The notes: generated from the letters alone by a model not told the origin. 29,041 bases of DNA from an uncultured Clostridium sp. (GCA_900552135.1 URYN01000014.1:1-29041); one strand, 5' to 3'. Counted from the stretch's first letter, positions 14,762 through 23,985 are shown. Numbers and translations: made by a program.

Positions 14762-16639
14762 TTATTTTCTTTTTAATTGTTCTAAATAAATTAATAATAC
14801 AGATACATCAGCTGGTGAAACCCCTGATATTCTTGAAGCTTGGCCTACAGACTCTGGTTTAATTTTATTCAATTTTTGTCTGGCTTCTATTCTTAAGCCT
14901 TTAATATCTTCATAATTAATGTCTTTTGATAATTTCTTATCTTCTAATTTCTTAAATTTTTCAACCTGTGCTTCTTCAAGTTTAATATATCCTTCATATT
15001 TTACCTGAATTTCCACTTCTTCTGCTTCTTGTTTTGTTAAATTTGGCATATTAGGATCAATTTCTTTCAAATATTCGTATTTCATTTCTGTTCTTTTTAA
15101 TAAATCTCCTAATTTTACCCCAACATTTATTTTTGATGAATTATATTTTTCTAAGAAATCATTAACCTCTGCAGTAGGCTTTACTGTAGTCTTTTTCAAT
15201 CTTTCAATTTCTTCAAAAATATGTTTTTTCTTTAATAAAAATCTTTGATATCTTTCTTCTGATATTAATCCATTTTCATATCCAATCTGAAGTAATCTTA
15301 AATCAGCATTGTCTTGTCTTAGTAAAAGTCTATATTCTGCTCTAGATGTCATCATTCTATATGGTTCATTTGTGCCTTTTGTTACAATATCATCAATTAG
15401 AACACCAATGTAAGCCTCAGATCTATCAAGTACTACAGGCTCTTTACCTTGAAGTTTTCTTGCTGCATTAATTCCTGCAATTATTCCTTGAGAAGCAGCC
15501 TCTTCATAACCAGAAGTTCCATTAATTTGTCCAGCGAAGAACATTCCATCAATATCTTTATATTCCAAAGATAATTTTAATGTTGAAGGATCTATACAAT
15601 CATATTCTATTGCATACGCAGGTCTTGTAAACTCAACGTGTTCTAAGCCTGGAAGGGTTCTGTACATTGCTATTTGAACATCTTCTGGTAATGATGAACT
15701 CATTCCTTGAACATACATTTCATCTGTATCTCTTCCTAATGGTTCTATAAATACCTGATGTCTCTCTTTATCTGCAAATCTTACAACTTTATCTTCAATA
15801 GAAGGACAATATCTTGGTCCTGTACCCTTTATTTCTCCTGCATATAATGGAGATCTACTTAAATTATCTCTAATAATTTGGTGTGTTTTTGCATTTGTAT
15901 ATGTTAAATAGCATGGTAATTGATCATCTTTTCCACTTAATTCGTCATCAAACGAAAATGCTTCTATATCTTTATCTCCATTTTGTATCTCCATCTTTGA
16001 AAAATCAATAGAATTTCTATTTACTCTGGCTGGAGTTCCTGTTTTGAATCTTAATAATTTAATATTTAGTTTTTCTAACACTGAAGATAGCTTATTTGCT
16101 GGAAATACACCATCTGGTCCTCCCTCAAAAGAATTTTCTCCTATGAATATTTTTCCTTTTAAATATGTTCCTGTGCACAAGATTACCTCTTTTACATTGT
16201 AAATAGCCCCTACATTTGTAGTTACACTAACGATTTTATTATTTTTTACTCCAATATCAACTATTTCTGCTTGTTTTAAGTATAGGTTTTCTTGTCTTTC
16301 AAGTGTATGTTTCATTTCCACTTGATACTTTTTTCTATCAGCTTGTGCTCTTAATGAATAAACTGCTGGTCCTTTTGAAGTATTAAGCATTCTCATTTGC
16401 ACATAAGTTTTATCAATGTTTTTACCCATTTCTCCACCAAGACAGTCTATCTCTCTAACTAAATGTCCTTTTGAACTTCCTCCAATATGAGGATTGCAAG
16501 GCATGTTTGCGACAACCTCCAAACTCATTGAAAACAATAATGTTTTCATTCCCATTCTTGCAGCTGCTAATGCTGCTTCACAGCCAGCATGTCCTGCACC
16601 TATAACAGCTATGTCATATTCTCCTGCATTATAATTCAT
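14762..16639 (-). CDS. mnmG: tRNA uridine-5-carboxymethylaminomethyl modification enzyme MnmG (GidA)
   Basis: 625 residues, typical full length. N-terminal FAD-binding GAGHAGCEAALAAARMG at about 15-31; NPHIGGSSKGHLVREIDCLGG; TGTYLKG; a C-terminal helical tRNA/MnmE-binding domain with RIEARQKLNKI and the closing SGVSPADVSVLLIYL. With MnmE it makes the cmnm5 modification at wobble U34, acting on tRNAs such as the Lys(TTT) and Glu(TTC) encoded in this window. AAAGGA precedes the ATG. A ~280-bp AT-rich gap with no recognised element separates it from mnmE, which is wider than usual for this operon. Confidence 0.97.
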   Translation of the reverse strand: MNYNAGEYDIAVIGAGHAGCEAALAAARMGMKTLLFSMSLEVVANMPCNPHIGGSSKGHLVREIDCLGGEMGKNIDKTYVQMRMLNTSKGPAVYSLRAQADRKKYQVEMKHTLERQENLYLKQAEIVDIGVKNNKIVSVTTNVGAIYNVKEVILCTGTYLKGKIFIGENSFEGGPDGVFPANKLSSVLEKLNIKLLRFKTGTPARVNRNSIDFSKMEIQNGDKDIEAFSFDDELSGKDDQLPCYLTYTNAKTHQIIRDNLSRSPLYAGEIKGTGPRYCPSIEDKVVRFADKERHQVFIEPLGRDTDEMYVQGMSSSLPEDVQIAMYRTLPGLEHVEFTRPAYAIEYDCIDPSTLKLSLEYKDIDGMFFAGQINGTSGYEEAASQGIIAGINAARKLQGKEPVVLDRSEAYIGVLIDDIVTKGTNEPYRMMTSRAEYRLLLRQDNADLRLLQIGYENGLISEERYQRFLLKKKHIFEEIERLKKTTVKPTAEVNDFLEKYNSSKINVGVKLGDLLKRTEMKYEYLKEIDPNMPNLTKQEAEEVEIQVKYEGYIKLEEAQVEKFKKLEDKKLSKDINYEDIKGLRIEARQKLNKIKPESVGQASRISGVSPADVSVLLIYLEQLKRK

Positions 16640-16918
16640 TTTTTATACATTCCTTTCCACTTATCATTCATATATATACATCTATTTTTTAATTTTCAAA
16701 GCTCGAATTTTGTCGAACGACACGTCCCGTTTTTTTGAAAACTTTTAAATCGTATTTTGTATTGTCTATTAGTCAATATATATTTTATTTTAGTTTAAAT
16801 TTATTGTTTATTTTGTTTTTAGTAAATGTTTACTTATAGTTATCTTGTTTATTTGAATTTTTTCTCGTATTATATACTTCAAGTTAAATATTTACCTTTT
16901 TTCTAACACTTTTATATG

Positions 16919-18286
16919 CTATTTTCCAAGGCAAAATTTCTTAAATATTTCATTAATTATATCTTCTGAAGCACTTTGTCCTGTTATTTCTGCTAGTTCC
17001 TCTAAAATTTGTTTTATTGCTATCGCAGTTATATCACTTGGCATATTAGCTTTTGCCGATTCCATCGCCTTTTCCTCTGCTTCTATGGCTTTTAAAATAT
17101 GCTGTTTTTGTCTTTCATTTGTTATTATTTCAGAATTATCACTATCAATTTGGTTAAGTTTAAACATATTTTCTATTGTGTTATATAGTTCATCTAATCC
17201 TTTTTCTTCTATAGTAGAAAATTCAATAATATCTTTATTAAGATTTTTTATCTCTTCATTGTTTATAATTAATTTTTTATTCATATCTGTTTTGTTTATC
17301 AATATAATTGCTTGTTTATTTTTTATTAGTTCGACAATCTTTTTATCTTCTTCATCAAACTTACGAGAATCGTCAAATACAGCAATTATTAGTTCAGCAG
17401 TATTACTTATATTTAAACTTTTTTCAACGCCTATTTTTTCAACCTCGTCGTTTGTTTTTCTTATACCTGCCGTATCTATAATTTTTAATGGGACTCCCTT
17501 TATGTTTATATACTCTTCTATTGTATCTCTAGTTGTTCCTTCTACATTACTTACTATTGCTCTATTCTCTCCTAGCATTAAATTTAGTAATGATGATTTT
17601 CCTACATTTGGTTTTCCAACTATAGCAGTTCTAATTCCTTCTTTTATAATTTTTCCATTTCTAAAGCTTTCTTCTAATTTTTCTAATTTAATTTTTACAT
17701 CTTGCATTACATTTTCTATTTTTTTATTTGTTGTTTCCTCAATGTCGTATTCTGGATAATCTATAGAAGCTTCTATATCTGCCATTAAATCTAAGATTTC
17801 ATCTTGTATTTTCTTAATATTTCTAGACAAACTTCCCTCTAGCTGTCTTTCGGCTACTCTAGCCTCTTTATCTGTTTTTGCGTTTATAACGTCAATAACA
17901 GCTTCTGCCTGTGACAGATCAATTCTTCCGTTTAAAAAAGCTCTCTTAGTAAATTCCCCTGGTTCAGCCAAAACTGCACCATTTTTCAAGCATTCTTCTA
18001 GGATTTTATGTTCAATTATTGTTCCTCCATGTGAATTAATTTCACACATATTTTCTGTAGTATAACTCCTTGGTGCCACAAAATACGAAACTAATACCTC
18101 ATCAATTACTTCCTTTGTTTGGCTATTTATTATTTTTCCATATTTCATAGAATAACCAACAACAGGGCTTTTCTTTTTTGGTACAAATATTTTTTCTATT
18201 ATTTCAAAACACTTTTCTCCGCTTAGCCTTATTATTCCAATTCCTGCATTTCCTGGAGCTGTTGATATTGCTGCAATCGTACTCAT
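16919..18286 (-). CDS. mnmE: tRNA modification GTPase MnmE (TrmE)
   Basis: 455 residues. The N-terminal folate-binding domain starts IAAISTAPGNAGIGIIRLSG. A helical domain flanks the inserted G domain: G1 GKPNVGKSS at about 225-233, switch region TTRDTIEE, G3 DTAGIR, G4 NKTD. The C terminus is FCLGK, the conserved C(I/L)GK box with the catalytic Cys. It is the partner of MnmG for wobble uridine modification. GGGGGA precedes the ATG by 8 bases. It follows jag after a terminator-like hairpin. Confidence 0.97.
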   Translation of the reverse strand: MSTIAAISTAPGNAGIGIIRLSGEKCFEIIEKIFVPKKKSPVVGYSMKYGKIINSQTKEVIDEVLVSYFVAPRSYTTENMCEINSHGGTIIEHKILEECLKNGAVLAEPGEFTKRAFLNGRIDLSQAEAVIDVINAKTDKEARVAERQLEGSLSRNIKKIQDEILDLMADIEASIDYPEYDIEETTNKKIENVMQDVKIKLEKLEESFRNGKIIKEGIRTAIVGKPNVGKSSLLNLMLGENRAIVSNVEGTTRDTIEEYINIKGVPLKIIDTAGIRKTNDEVEKIGVEKSLNISNTAELIIAVFDDSRKFDEEDKKIVELIKNKQAIILINKTDMNKKLIINNEEIKNLNKDIIEFSTIEEKGLDELYNTIENMFKLNQIDSDNSEIITNERQKQHILKAIEAEEKAMESAKANMPSDITAIAIKQILEELAEITGQSASEDIINEIFKKFCLGK

Positions 18287-18301
18287 ATATTAATCCCCCT
18301 T

Positions 18302-18353
18302 AAAAAAAGTCAAAGTCTAGATTAGTAAAATACTAAAATCCGAACTTTGACTT
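18302..18353 (-). terminator. Terminator-like hairpin between jag and mnmE
   Basis: The 10-bp stem AAGTCAAAGT/ACTTTGACTT (18344-18353 with 18307-18316 on the minus strand) encloses a second small hairpin (TTAGTA/TACTAA) and is followed by U5 at 18302-18306. Because mnmE starts 16 bp further on, it may be a partial terminator or attenuator within the operon. Confidence 0.7.
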
Positions 18354-18374
18354 CCGATTTTTATTTAATTAATT

Positions 18375-19085
18375 TTATTTTTTTGCAATTACAATTCTTC
18401 TTCTGTCATCTTCTCCAATGCTGTATGTTCTAACAAATTCGCTGTTTTGTAATTTTGTATGTATAATTTTTCTTTCATACGCTGTCATTGGCTCTAAAGT
18501 AACAGATTTTCCACTCTTCATAACTGTTCTTTCAAGTTTTCCAGCTAGTTCTTCAAGAGTAGCCTTTCTTGTATCTTTATAATTACCTATATCAAGTATA
18601 ACTTTTATTCCAGCATCCTTATTTTTATTTGCAATTGTTGATAATATAATTTGTAAAGAGTTTAATGCTTCTCCCCTATATCCTATAAGTTTTGTTGATT
18701 CATTTCCGTCTACAACAACATTTATAACATCTTCTTTTATTTCGATTTTATATGTGATTTCAGGCGAAATCTTTGTTAAAAATTCATTTAAAAAAGTTTC
18801 AATGCTTGCTTTAGCACTCTCTAAATCATCTTGATCAGCCTTTTTCTTTTGATTAACTTTTTCGTCGTCATTTTTCTTTTTTTCTACTATTTTTCCTTCT
18901 TGAGCATTTTCTTTTAATGTTAATTCAACTTTTACAACATGTGGATCTAATATACTGAAAAAGCTCTTTTTCTTTTCTTCTAAAATTTTAATTTCAACTT
19001 GATTTTTAGAAACATTAAGTTCCTTCAAACCTTTTTCTATGGCTTCTGTGGAAGTTTTGCCTTCTGTTATAACTGACTTAGGCAT
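18375..19085 (-). CDS. jag: RNA-binding protein Jag (KhpB)
   Basis: 236 residues from the ATG at 19085, preferred because GGGGGA precedes it and it overlaps the yidC stop by 8 bases (coupled). A Jag-N domain (about 1-52, ending KKKSFFSILDP), a long Lys/Glu linker, a KH domain (about 120-175; the GxxG-type loop is IGYRGEALNSLQ) and an R3H domain (about 180-235; ERKIIHTKLQ). It partners with KhpA in RNA binding linked to cell elongation. Position after yidC is the conserved order. Confidence 0.95.
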   Translation of the reverse strand: MPKSVITEGKTSTEAIEKGLKELNVSKNQVEIKILEEKKKSFFSILDPHVVKVELTLKENAQEGKIVEKKKNDDEKVNQKKKADQDDLESAKASIETFLNEFLTKISPEITYKIEIKEDVINVVVDGNESTKLIGYRGEALNSLQIILSTIANKNKDAGIKVILDIGNYKDTRKATLEELAGKLERTVMKSGKSVTLEPMTAYERKIIHTKLQNSEFVRTYSIGEDDRRRIVIAKK

Positions 19086-19977
19086 TTTCTTTTTCCCCCT
19101 TTTTCTCATCTTTTTTATCAAAGACTTTATCAATAATTACTCTTTCAATCATAATTAAAACATTACTTACTAACCAATACAAAGCAAGACCTAATGGTGT
19201 TACAAAAGATATTGATATAGCCATTATTGGAAACATGTAATTCATGCTGTTTGACATTAATTCCATTGATTCTGCAGCCTCTTCAGCTGGGTCTTTTTCT
19301 TCTTTTTCGATATTTTCTTTTGAATCTTGAGATTTCTCAGCTATTGCAAGAGTCTTTTTCTTCTTTGTTTTTGCTTGCTTGTTTGTAAGTTTCATAGATA
19401 AGAATGATGTTAAAACATATAATACTGGAATTATATAAACTTTTAAGTCTTTCATATTAGCATTTGGAACCATACTCAAATCAATTCCAAAGAAATCTAA
19501 GTTTATATTAACATTTTCATCTTGTTGTCCTTTTTGTTTTATAACATCTATCTCTTGATATGCTGATGTTGAACTTCCAGCTTCTTTTATTTCAGTTACA
19601 TAGTTGTTTATAGTATCTTGTGGTACTTTTTTCATATATGTAAGAGGTTTACTTACTAACCAAAATACCGAAAGAATTATAATTATTTGTAAAATTGAAC
19701 TTAAACAACCACTTAAAGGGTTAACTTTTTCTGTTTTATATAAATTCATTGTTTCCTGGTTTAACTTTTCAGGATTGTTTTTATATTTTTTCTGTATTTC
19801 TTTCATTTTTTCCTGCAATTCAGCAGATTTTTTCATAGATTTTTGTTGAAATATTGTAACTGGTATCAATATTATTCTTAAAATTACAGAAAAAACTATA
19901 ATTGCTATTCCATAATTATTAAAGGTATTGTATAGAAAATTTAGTAGATAGCCAAATAAATTTGCTATTGCTCCCAT
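19078..19977 (-). CDS. yidC: Membrane protein insertase YidC (SpoIIIJ type)
   Basis: 299 residues. Five hydrophobic segments, with the hydrophilic-groove Arg in VILRIILIPVT (about residue 35), a cytoplasmic coiled coil (MKKSAELQEKMKEIQKKY), the NPLSGC segment and the C-terminal MFPIMAISISFVTPLGLALYWLVSN. The 60-100 residue loop between TM2 and TM3 is longer than in B. subtilis, and a highly charged stretch (about 205-230) precedes TM4. No lipoprotein signal Cys is visible at the N terminus, unlike B. subtilis SpoIIIJ. It inserts membrane proteins with or without SecYEG. Start ATG at 19977 with AGGAGG upstream. Confidence 0.96.
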   Translation of the reverse strand: MGAIANLFGYLLNFLYNTFNNYGIAIIVFSVILRIILIPVTIFQQKSMKKSAELQEKMKEIQKKYKNNPEKLNQETMNLYKTEKVNPLSGCLSSILQIIIILSVFWLVSKPLTYMKKVPQDTINNYVTEIKEAGSSTSAYQEIDVIKQKGQQDENVNINLDFFGIDLSMVPNANMKDLKVYIIPVLYVLTSFLSMKLTNKQAKTKKKKTLAIAEKSQDSKENIEKEEKDPAEEAAESMELMSNSMNYMFPIMAISISFVTPLGLALYWLVSNVLIMIERVIIDKVFDKKDEKKGEKENA

Positions 19978-19993
19978 GTTTTTCCTCCTATAT

Positions 19994-20236
19994 TTATTTT
20001 AAAGGATCATATCCTCCTTTAGAAAACGGATTGCATTTCAATATTCTTATAAAACCTTTACACACACCGATTACACAGCCATATTTTTTTATTGCTTGTT
20101 TCATATATTCAGAGCAAGTAGGATTATACTTGCAGTTAACTCCGTTTTTTGCAATCATTGGTGATATGTGTTTTTGATATATTTCAATTGTTTTTATTAA
20201 TATTTTTCTAAAAAACAAATTAATTTTTTTCAACAA
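19994..20236 (-). CDS. yidD: Membrane protein insertion efficiency factor YidD
   Basis: About 80 residues. The family signature CKYNPTCSEYMKQAIKKYG and the C-terminal RILKCNPFSKGGYDP are complete. No ATG is well placed; tandem TTG codons at 20236/20233 follow AGAGG by 7 bases and give the expected N terminus (LLKKINLFFRKILIKTIEIYQKHISP). This start overlaps the end of rnpA by 17 bases, implying translational coupling. A longer reading to 20302 would lie inside rnpA and is unlikely. Confidence 0.92.
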   Translation of the reverse strand: MLKKINLFFRKILIKTIEIYQKHISPMIAKNGVNCKYNPTCSEYMKQAIKKYGCVIGVCKGFIRILKCNPFSKGGYDPLK

Positions 20237-20567
20237 TGTCGGCCTCTCTAAATATTTCTGCAATTTCCTTATGTATTGTTTGAAAACGTGCGCTTTCTGC
20301 ACTTTCTCTTTTATTCCAAAGAAAAACTATATTGTAGCCTTTTTTTAGATTTTCTCTTTCTTTGTAAAAAGCTTCTCTTATGAGCCTTTTTATATGGTTT
20401 CTCCTTACAGCTCCAAAAGTTTTAGTATTAACTGCAATACCTATCACATTTTTATTGATTTTATTCTTTTCAATATAAACTGTAACATGCTTTTTCACAA
20501 AGTATTCGCCTTTTTTTAGAACATTGCTAAATTCATAATTTTTTTTCAATGTATCTATTTTTCGCAT
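20220..20567 (-). CDS. rnpA: Ribonuclease P protein component RnpA
   Basis: 115 residues from the ATG at 20567 (MRKIDTLKKNYEF), chosen because AAGGA lies 9 bases upstream; an earlier ATG touches that site. The RNR motif region AVRRNHIKRLIREAFY is intact. It is the protein subunit helping RNase P RNA mature tRNA 5' ends, including the operons in this window. Position after rpmH is canonical. Confidence 0.95.
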   Translation of the reverse strand: MRKIDTLKKNYEFSNVLKKGEYFVKKHVTVYIEKNKINKNVIGIAVNTKTFGAVRRNHIKRLIREAFYKERENLKKGYNIVFLWNKRESAESARFQTIHKEIAEIFREADIVEKN

Positions 20568-20625
20568 TATCTTCATTCCTTCCAAAGGCATAAAATAGAA
20601 TTTTCAAACTATGTTTAATTTTTTA

Positions 20626-20657
20626 AAAGCCACTAAATTGTTGTATCTAGTGGCTTT
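20626..20657 (-). terminator. Hairpin between rpmH and rnpA
   Basis: The 10-bp stem AAAGCCACTA/TAGTGGCTTT with a 12-nt loop lies just after rpmH on the minus strand. The U run is short (it lies in the stem foot), so it may reduce rather than stop transcription, helping the usual excess of L34 over RnpA. Confidence 0.6.
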
Positions 20658-20667
20658 GCAAATTTTA

Positions 20668-20802
20668 TTATGCACTTAGTTTTTTTCTACCTTTTGCACG
20701 TCTAGCTTTTATTATATTTCTTCCAGCTCTTGTACTCATTCTTTTCATAAAACCATGCTCTTTTTGTTCTTGTCTTTTTTTAGGTTGAAATGTTCTCTTC
20801 AT
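20668..20802 (-). CDS. rpmH: 50S ribosomal protein L34
   Basis: 44 residues, MKRTFQPKKRQEQKEHGF through a basic C terminus ending KGRKKLSA, the universal L34 pattern. GGAGG lies 7 bases before the ATG. First gene of the leftward rpmH-rnpA-yidD-yidC-jag operon, divergent from dnaA. Confidence 0.97.
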   Translation of the reverse strand: MKRTFQPKKRQEQKEHGFMKRMSTRAGRNIIKARRAKGRKKLSA

Positions 20803-20855
20803 CTTTGCACCTCCATCATATATAACTTTTATTGTTTACTTCATAAGTATTTTTT

Positions 20856-20885
20856 ATTATATACCTGTTTTTGCCATTATGTCAA
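20856..20885 (-). promoter_or_regulatory. Sigma-A promoter of rpmH
   Basis: TTGACA (20880-20885), 18-bp spacer, TATAAT (20856-20861) on the minus strand, 54 bp before rpmH. Confidence 0.82.
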
Positions 20886-20932
20886 TACTTTAAAGTAAAT
20901 TTAAAATTTTTCTTTTTATTTTGGTATTTATA

Positions 20933-20962
20933 TTGACTATTGAACTTATTTTTTGATATTAT
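20933..20962 (+). promoter_or_regulatory. Probable dnaA promoter
   Basis: TTGACT (20933-20938), 18-bp spacer, TATTAT (20957-20962). The DnaA boxes lie between it and the dnaA start, which would allow DnaA to repress its own gene. Confidence 0.65.
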
Positions 20963-21049
20963 ATACAAAAACGAATGGTAATAAAAACTTTTTGTGTTTT
21001 TTTGCTTAATTTTAACTAAAGAAATGTAGCGGAATAAGGCGTTTGAGAG

Positions 21050-21094
21050 TTATCCACAGTTTGTGGATAACTATGTGGATAACTATGTGAATAA
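21050..21094. other. oriC subregion 1: DnaA-box cluster upstream of dnaA
   Basis: Four 9-mers at 12-nt spacing: TTATCCACA at 21050-21058, then inverted TGTGGATAA at 21062-21070 and 21074-21082, and TGTGAATAA (one mismatch) at 21086-21094. The rest of the 338-bp rpmH-dnaA gap holds the two promoters and no gene. Confidence 0.9.
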
Positions 21095-21140
21095 ATTCTT
21101 ATTTAGATAGGTTGTCTAAGTTTTGGAAGGATGAACATTA

Positions 21141-22487
21141 ATGCAGAATGAACTAAATGATTTATTAACAAAAGCAAAAGAACTTTTAAAAGAAGAAGTA
21201 ACGAGAATTTCTTATGAAACATGGATAAAAATATTAGAGATCCAAAGTGCTGAAAATGATCATATTGTTTTGTTAACATCATCAAGCTATCAAAAGGAAG
21301 TTGTTGAAACTAAATTTTCTGATTTGTTAACAAATACCTTTAACTATATCACTAATAGGGATTGCACAGTTTCTATAGTATCTAGAGAAGAACTTGAAGC
21401 TGAAGCAAGAAAGGGAATTTTAGAAGGCACAGAAAAAGTTGGAACTCCTATTAATTATGCCACAACAAATTTGAATCCTAAATACACATTTTCAACTTTT
21501 GTTGTTGGTAATAATAATAGGTTTGCTCATGCTGCAGCACTTGCTGTTGCAGAAGCACCAGCTGCATCTTATAATCCATTGTTTATATATGGTGGTGTTG
21601 GTCTTGGAAAAACCCACTTAATGCATGCCATTGGTAATGAAATTCTAAAAAATAACAAAAATTCAAAAATACTATATGTTACATCAGAAGTATTTACTAA
21701 TGAGCTAATCAATGCAATAAAAGATAATACAAGTGATCAATTCAGAAATAAGTATAGAAATATCGATGTATTACTTATTGATGATATTCAATTTATTGCG
21801 GGTAAAGAAAGATGCCAGGAAGAATTTTTTCACACATTTAATACATTATATGAAAGTGGAAAGCAAATAATTCTTTCAAGTGATAGAACTCCAAAGGATA
21901 TTCCTTTACTAGAAGATAGACTAAAATCAAGATTCGAGTGGGGAATAATAGCGGATATTTCCAATCCGGATTATGAAACACGTTTAGCAATATTAAGAAA
22001 AAAAGCACAGTTAGATAAAATAATTATTGATGATGAAATTCTAACTGCTATTGCTACACGTATTGATTCAAACATTCGTGAATTAGAGGGAACCTTGAAT
22101 AAATTGATTGCAAAAGCATCTCTTACAAATAGTCAAATCACAATGGAGATGGCTGAAAGAGCAATAAATGATATTGTTGCACAACAAGAAAAAGTCATTT
22201 CTGCAGAATTCATTCAAGATACTGTTGCAAAATATTTCAGTGTAAATCCTAAAGATTTGAAAGGTTCTAAACGTTCTAATGATATTACTTTTCCAAGACA
22301 AATTGCTATGTACTTATGTAGAAATGTTGCAAACATGTCTCTACCACAGATAGGCAAAGACTTTGGAAAGCGTGATCATACTACAGTAATGCATGCATGT
22401 AATAAAATAGAACAGGATATGAAAACAAACTCAAACACAAAATTAATTGTGGAAAGTGTGAAAAACTTATTATTGGAAAACAAATAA
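21141..22487 (+). CDS. dnaA: Chromosomal replication initiator protein DnaA
   Basis: 448 residues. Domain I (1-80, ISYETWIKILEIQ), a short linker, AAA+ domain III with Walker A GGVGLGKT at 151-158 and Walker B LLIDDIQF at 211-218, sensor motif LSSDRTPKDI and the Arg finger region DRLKSRFEWG. Domain IV has the DNA-binding signature GKRDHTTVMHACNKI near residue 410. Start ATG with GGAAGG upstream. Flanked on both sides by DnaA boxes, giving a bipartite origin as in B. subtilis. Confidence 0.98.
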   Translation: MQNELNDLLTKAKELLKEEVTRISYETWIKILEIQSAENDHIVLLTSSSYQKEVVETKFSDLLTNTFNYITNRDCTVSIVSREELEAEARKGILEGTEKVGTPINYATTNLNPKYTFSTFVVGNNNRFAHAAALAVAEAPAASYNPLFIYGGVGLGKTHLMHAIGNEILKNNKNSKILYVTSEVFTNELINAIKDNTSDQFRNKYRNIDVLLIDDIQFIAGKERCQEEFFHTFNTLYESGKQIILSSDRTPKDIPLLEDRLKSRFEWGIIADISNPDYETRLAILRKKAQLDKIIIDDEILTAIATRIDSNIRELEGTLNKLIAKASLTNSQITMEMAERAINDIVAQQEKVISAEFIQDTVAKYFSVNPKDLKGSKRSNDITFPRQIAMYLCRNVANMSLPQIGKDFGKRDHTTVMHACNKIEQDMKTNSNTKLIVESVKNLLLENK

Positions 22488-22589
22488 ATAGAGTATCAAG
22501 GCTTTCACAAGTTTGTTTGAAATTTATGTTTGGAAAATATATGTTTCATTTTTTGAAAAGAATTTATTCTGTAGCAATACTTTCAAGAG

Positions 22590-22746
22590 TTATCAACACC
22601 CCCCTGTGGAAAACGTGTGGACAAACTGTGGAAAATTCAATTATCCACAACATGCAATTTTAACTGTGGATAACCTTCCAAATTATCCACCAACTTATCC
22701 ACATAAATTTTCCTAGGGAAATAAAGAGTTACATGAGTTTTCCACA
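22590..22746. other. oriC subregion 2: dense DnaA-box cluster between dnaA and dnaN
   Basis: Boxes seen by eye: TTATCAACA 22590, TGTGGAAAA 22605, TGTGGACAA 22616, TGTGGAAAA 22627, TTATCCACA 22641, TGTGGATAA 22665, TTATCCACC 22683, TTATCCACA 22695 and TTTTCCACA 22738 (start positions). Both orientations occur. There is no gene in the 333-bp gap. Confidence 0.92.
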
Positions 22747-22748
22747 CA

Positions 22749-22803
22749 ATCCACAGCACCTACTACTACTACTACTAAATATATTTATATATTATATTAT
22801 AAT
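22749..22803. other. DnaA-trio and AT-rich DNA unwinding element
   Basis: An imperfect DnaA box (AATCCACAG) and a short C-rich step are followed by five TAC triplets and a TAA (22761-22778), which on the other strand is a TAG-type DnaA-trio array. A G/C-free stretch of A/T follows to 22803. This is the arrangement described for bacterial origin opening in B. subtilis. Confidence 0.88.
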
Positions 22804-22820
22804 AAAGGAGACGAATCAAA

Positions 22821-23942
22821 ATGAAAATTGTTTGTGAGAAGGATAAAATCCTTAAAGCACTTAATTCCGTAACAAAAGCTGTTGCTGTTAGAACAACAAT
22901 GCCTATATTAGAAGGAATTTTAATTCAAACTAATGATAATGAAATAAAACTAACAACTTATGATTTAGAAATAGGAATAGAATACATTATTAATGATTGT
23001 AAAGTTGAAGAACAGGGAGCAACAGTCGTAAATGCAATAATGTTTACTGAAATAATAAGAAGATTACCAGACACAGAAATAAAAATTGAAGTAAATGATA
23101 AAAATCTACTTGTTATTGAATGTGAAGGGTCTTTATACAAACTTGCAACAATGAACCCTGATGAATTTCCTGAACTTCCAAAAATAAGTGTAGAAAATTC
23201 AATAGAAATAGAACAAAATATTTTAAAAGATATGATTAGAAAAACTATATTTGCTGTTAGTACAGAAGAAAATAGACCTATATTTACAGGTTGTTTATTT
23301 GAAATAGCAAATAATAAATTAAATGTAGTAGCCGTTGATGGATTTAGATTAGCATGGAAGAGTAAATTTTTACAGGCAAAAGTAAATAACTTTTCTGCTG
23401 TTATTCCTGGAAGAACATTAAATGAAATAAATAAAATAATATTAGACTCTTTCGATATGATAAAAATTGGAGTTGCAAAGAATCAAGCTTTATTTGAAAT
23501 GGAAAACTGTAAAATTGTTACTAGATTATTAGATGGAGAATTCTTAAATTATTCATCTGTTATTCCTGAAAATTGGGAAACAAGAATTAGAGTAAATAAA
23601 TCAATTTTACAAGATTGCTTTGAAAGAGTAAGTTTAATTTCATCTTCAAGCATTGAAAAAGAAAAGAAATATCCAGTAAGAGTTAGTGTTGATATTGGAA
23701 AAGTTACAATTTCTTGTACAAACCAAACAGGAGACGCTAAAGAAGAGATATACTTAAATACAGAGGGAAAGAACTTAGAGGCAGGATTTAATCCTAAATA
23801 TTTCCTAGATGCATTAAGAAATATTGATGATGAAGAGATATTTGTTAATTTCGGAACAAGTATTTCACCATGTATAATTAGACCAGTTGATGAAGATGGA
23901 GATTATACATATATGATATTACCAATAAAACTAAAAGATTAA
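22821..23942 (+). CDS. dnaN: DNA polymerase III beta sliding clamp
   Basis: 373 residues, three repeated clamp domains. Recognisable segments: AVRTTMPILEGILIQ at the N terminus, AVSTEENRPIFTGCLFE and VAVDGFRLAW in domain 2, and the C-terminal VDEDGDYTYMILPIKL. It forms the ring-shaped processivity clamp. AAAGGAG lies 11 bases before the ATG. Confidence 0.98.
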   Translation: MKIVCEKDKILKALNSVTKAVAVRTTMPILEGILIQTNDNEIKLTTYDLEIGIEYIINDCKVEEQGATVVNAIMFTEIIRRLPDTEIKIEVNDKNLLVIECEGSLYKLATMNPDEFPELPKISVENSIEIEQNILKDMIRKTIFAVSTEENRPIFTGCLFEIANNKLNVVAVDGFRLAWKSKFLQAKVNNFSAVIPGRTLNEINKIILDSFDMIKIGVAKNQALFEMENCKIVTRLLDGEFLNYSSVIPENWETRIRVNKSILQDCFERVSLISSSSIEKEKKYPVRVSVDIGKVTISCTNQTGDAKEEIYLNTEGKNLEAGFNPKYFLDALRNIDDEEIFVNFGTSISPCIIRPVDEDGDYTYMILPIKLKD

Positions 23943-23976
23943 TTTTAAAACTTAATTTCTAAAAAATGAAAGAGAG

Positions 23977-23985
23977 TTTTCCACA
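23977..23985. promoter_or_regulatory. Isolated DnaA-box-like site before recF
   Basis: TTTTCCACA, the same variant as the box nearest the DnaA-trio, lies 14 bp before the recF start in a 56-bp gap where other Firmicutes have yaaA. Confidence 0.4.

Noticed and set aside
16640..16918. 280-bp gap between mnmG and mnmE as a possible RNA gene or riboswitch
   Set aside because: I could find no stable hairpins or known motif; only AT-rich sequence and weak promoter-like words.
11456..20802. parS palindrome near parAB
   Set aside because: I looked for TGTTTCACGTGAAACA-like sequence on both strands and saw no CACGTG-centred palindrome anywhere in the window.
22513..22716. Open frame of 67 codons between dnaA and dnaN
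   Set aside because: It runs through the DnaA-box cluster, has no ribosome-binding site, and its sequence is explained by origin repeats.
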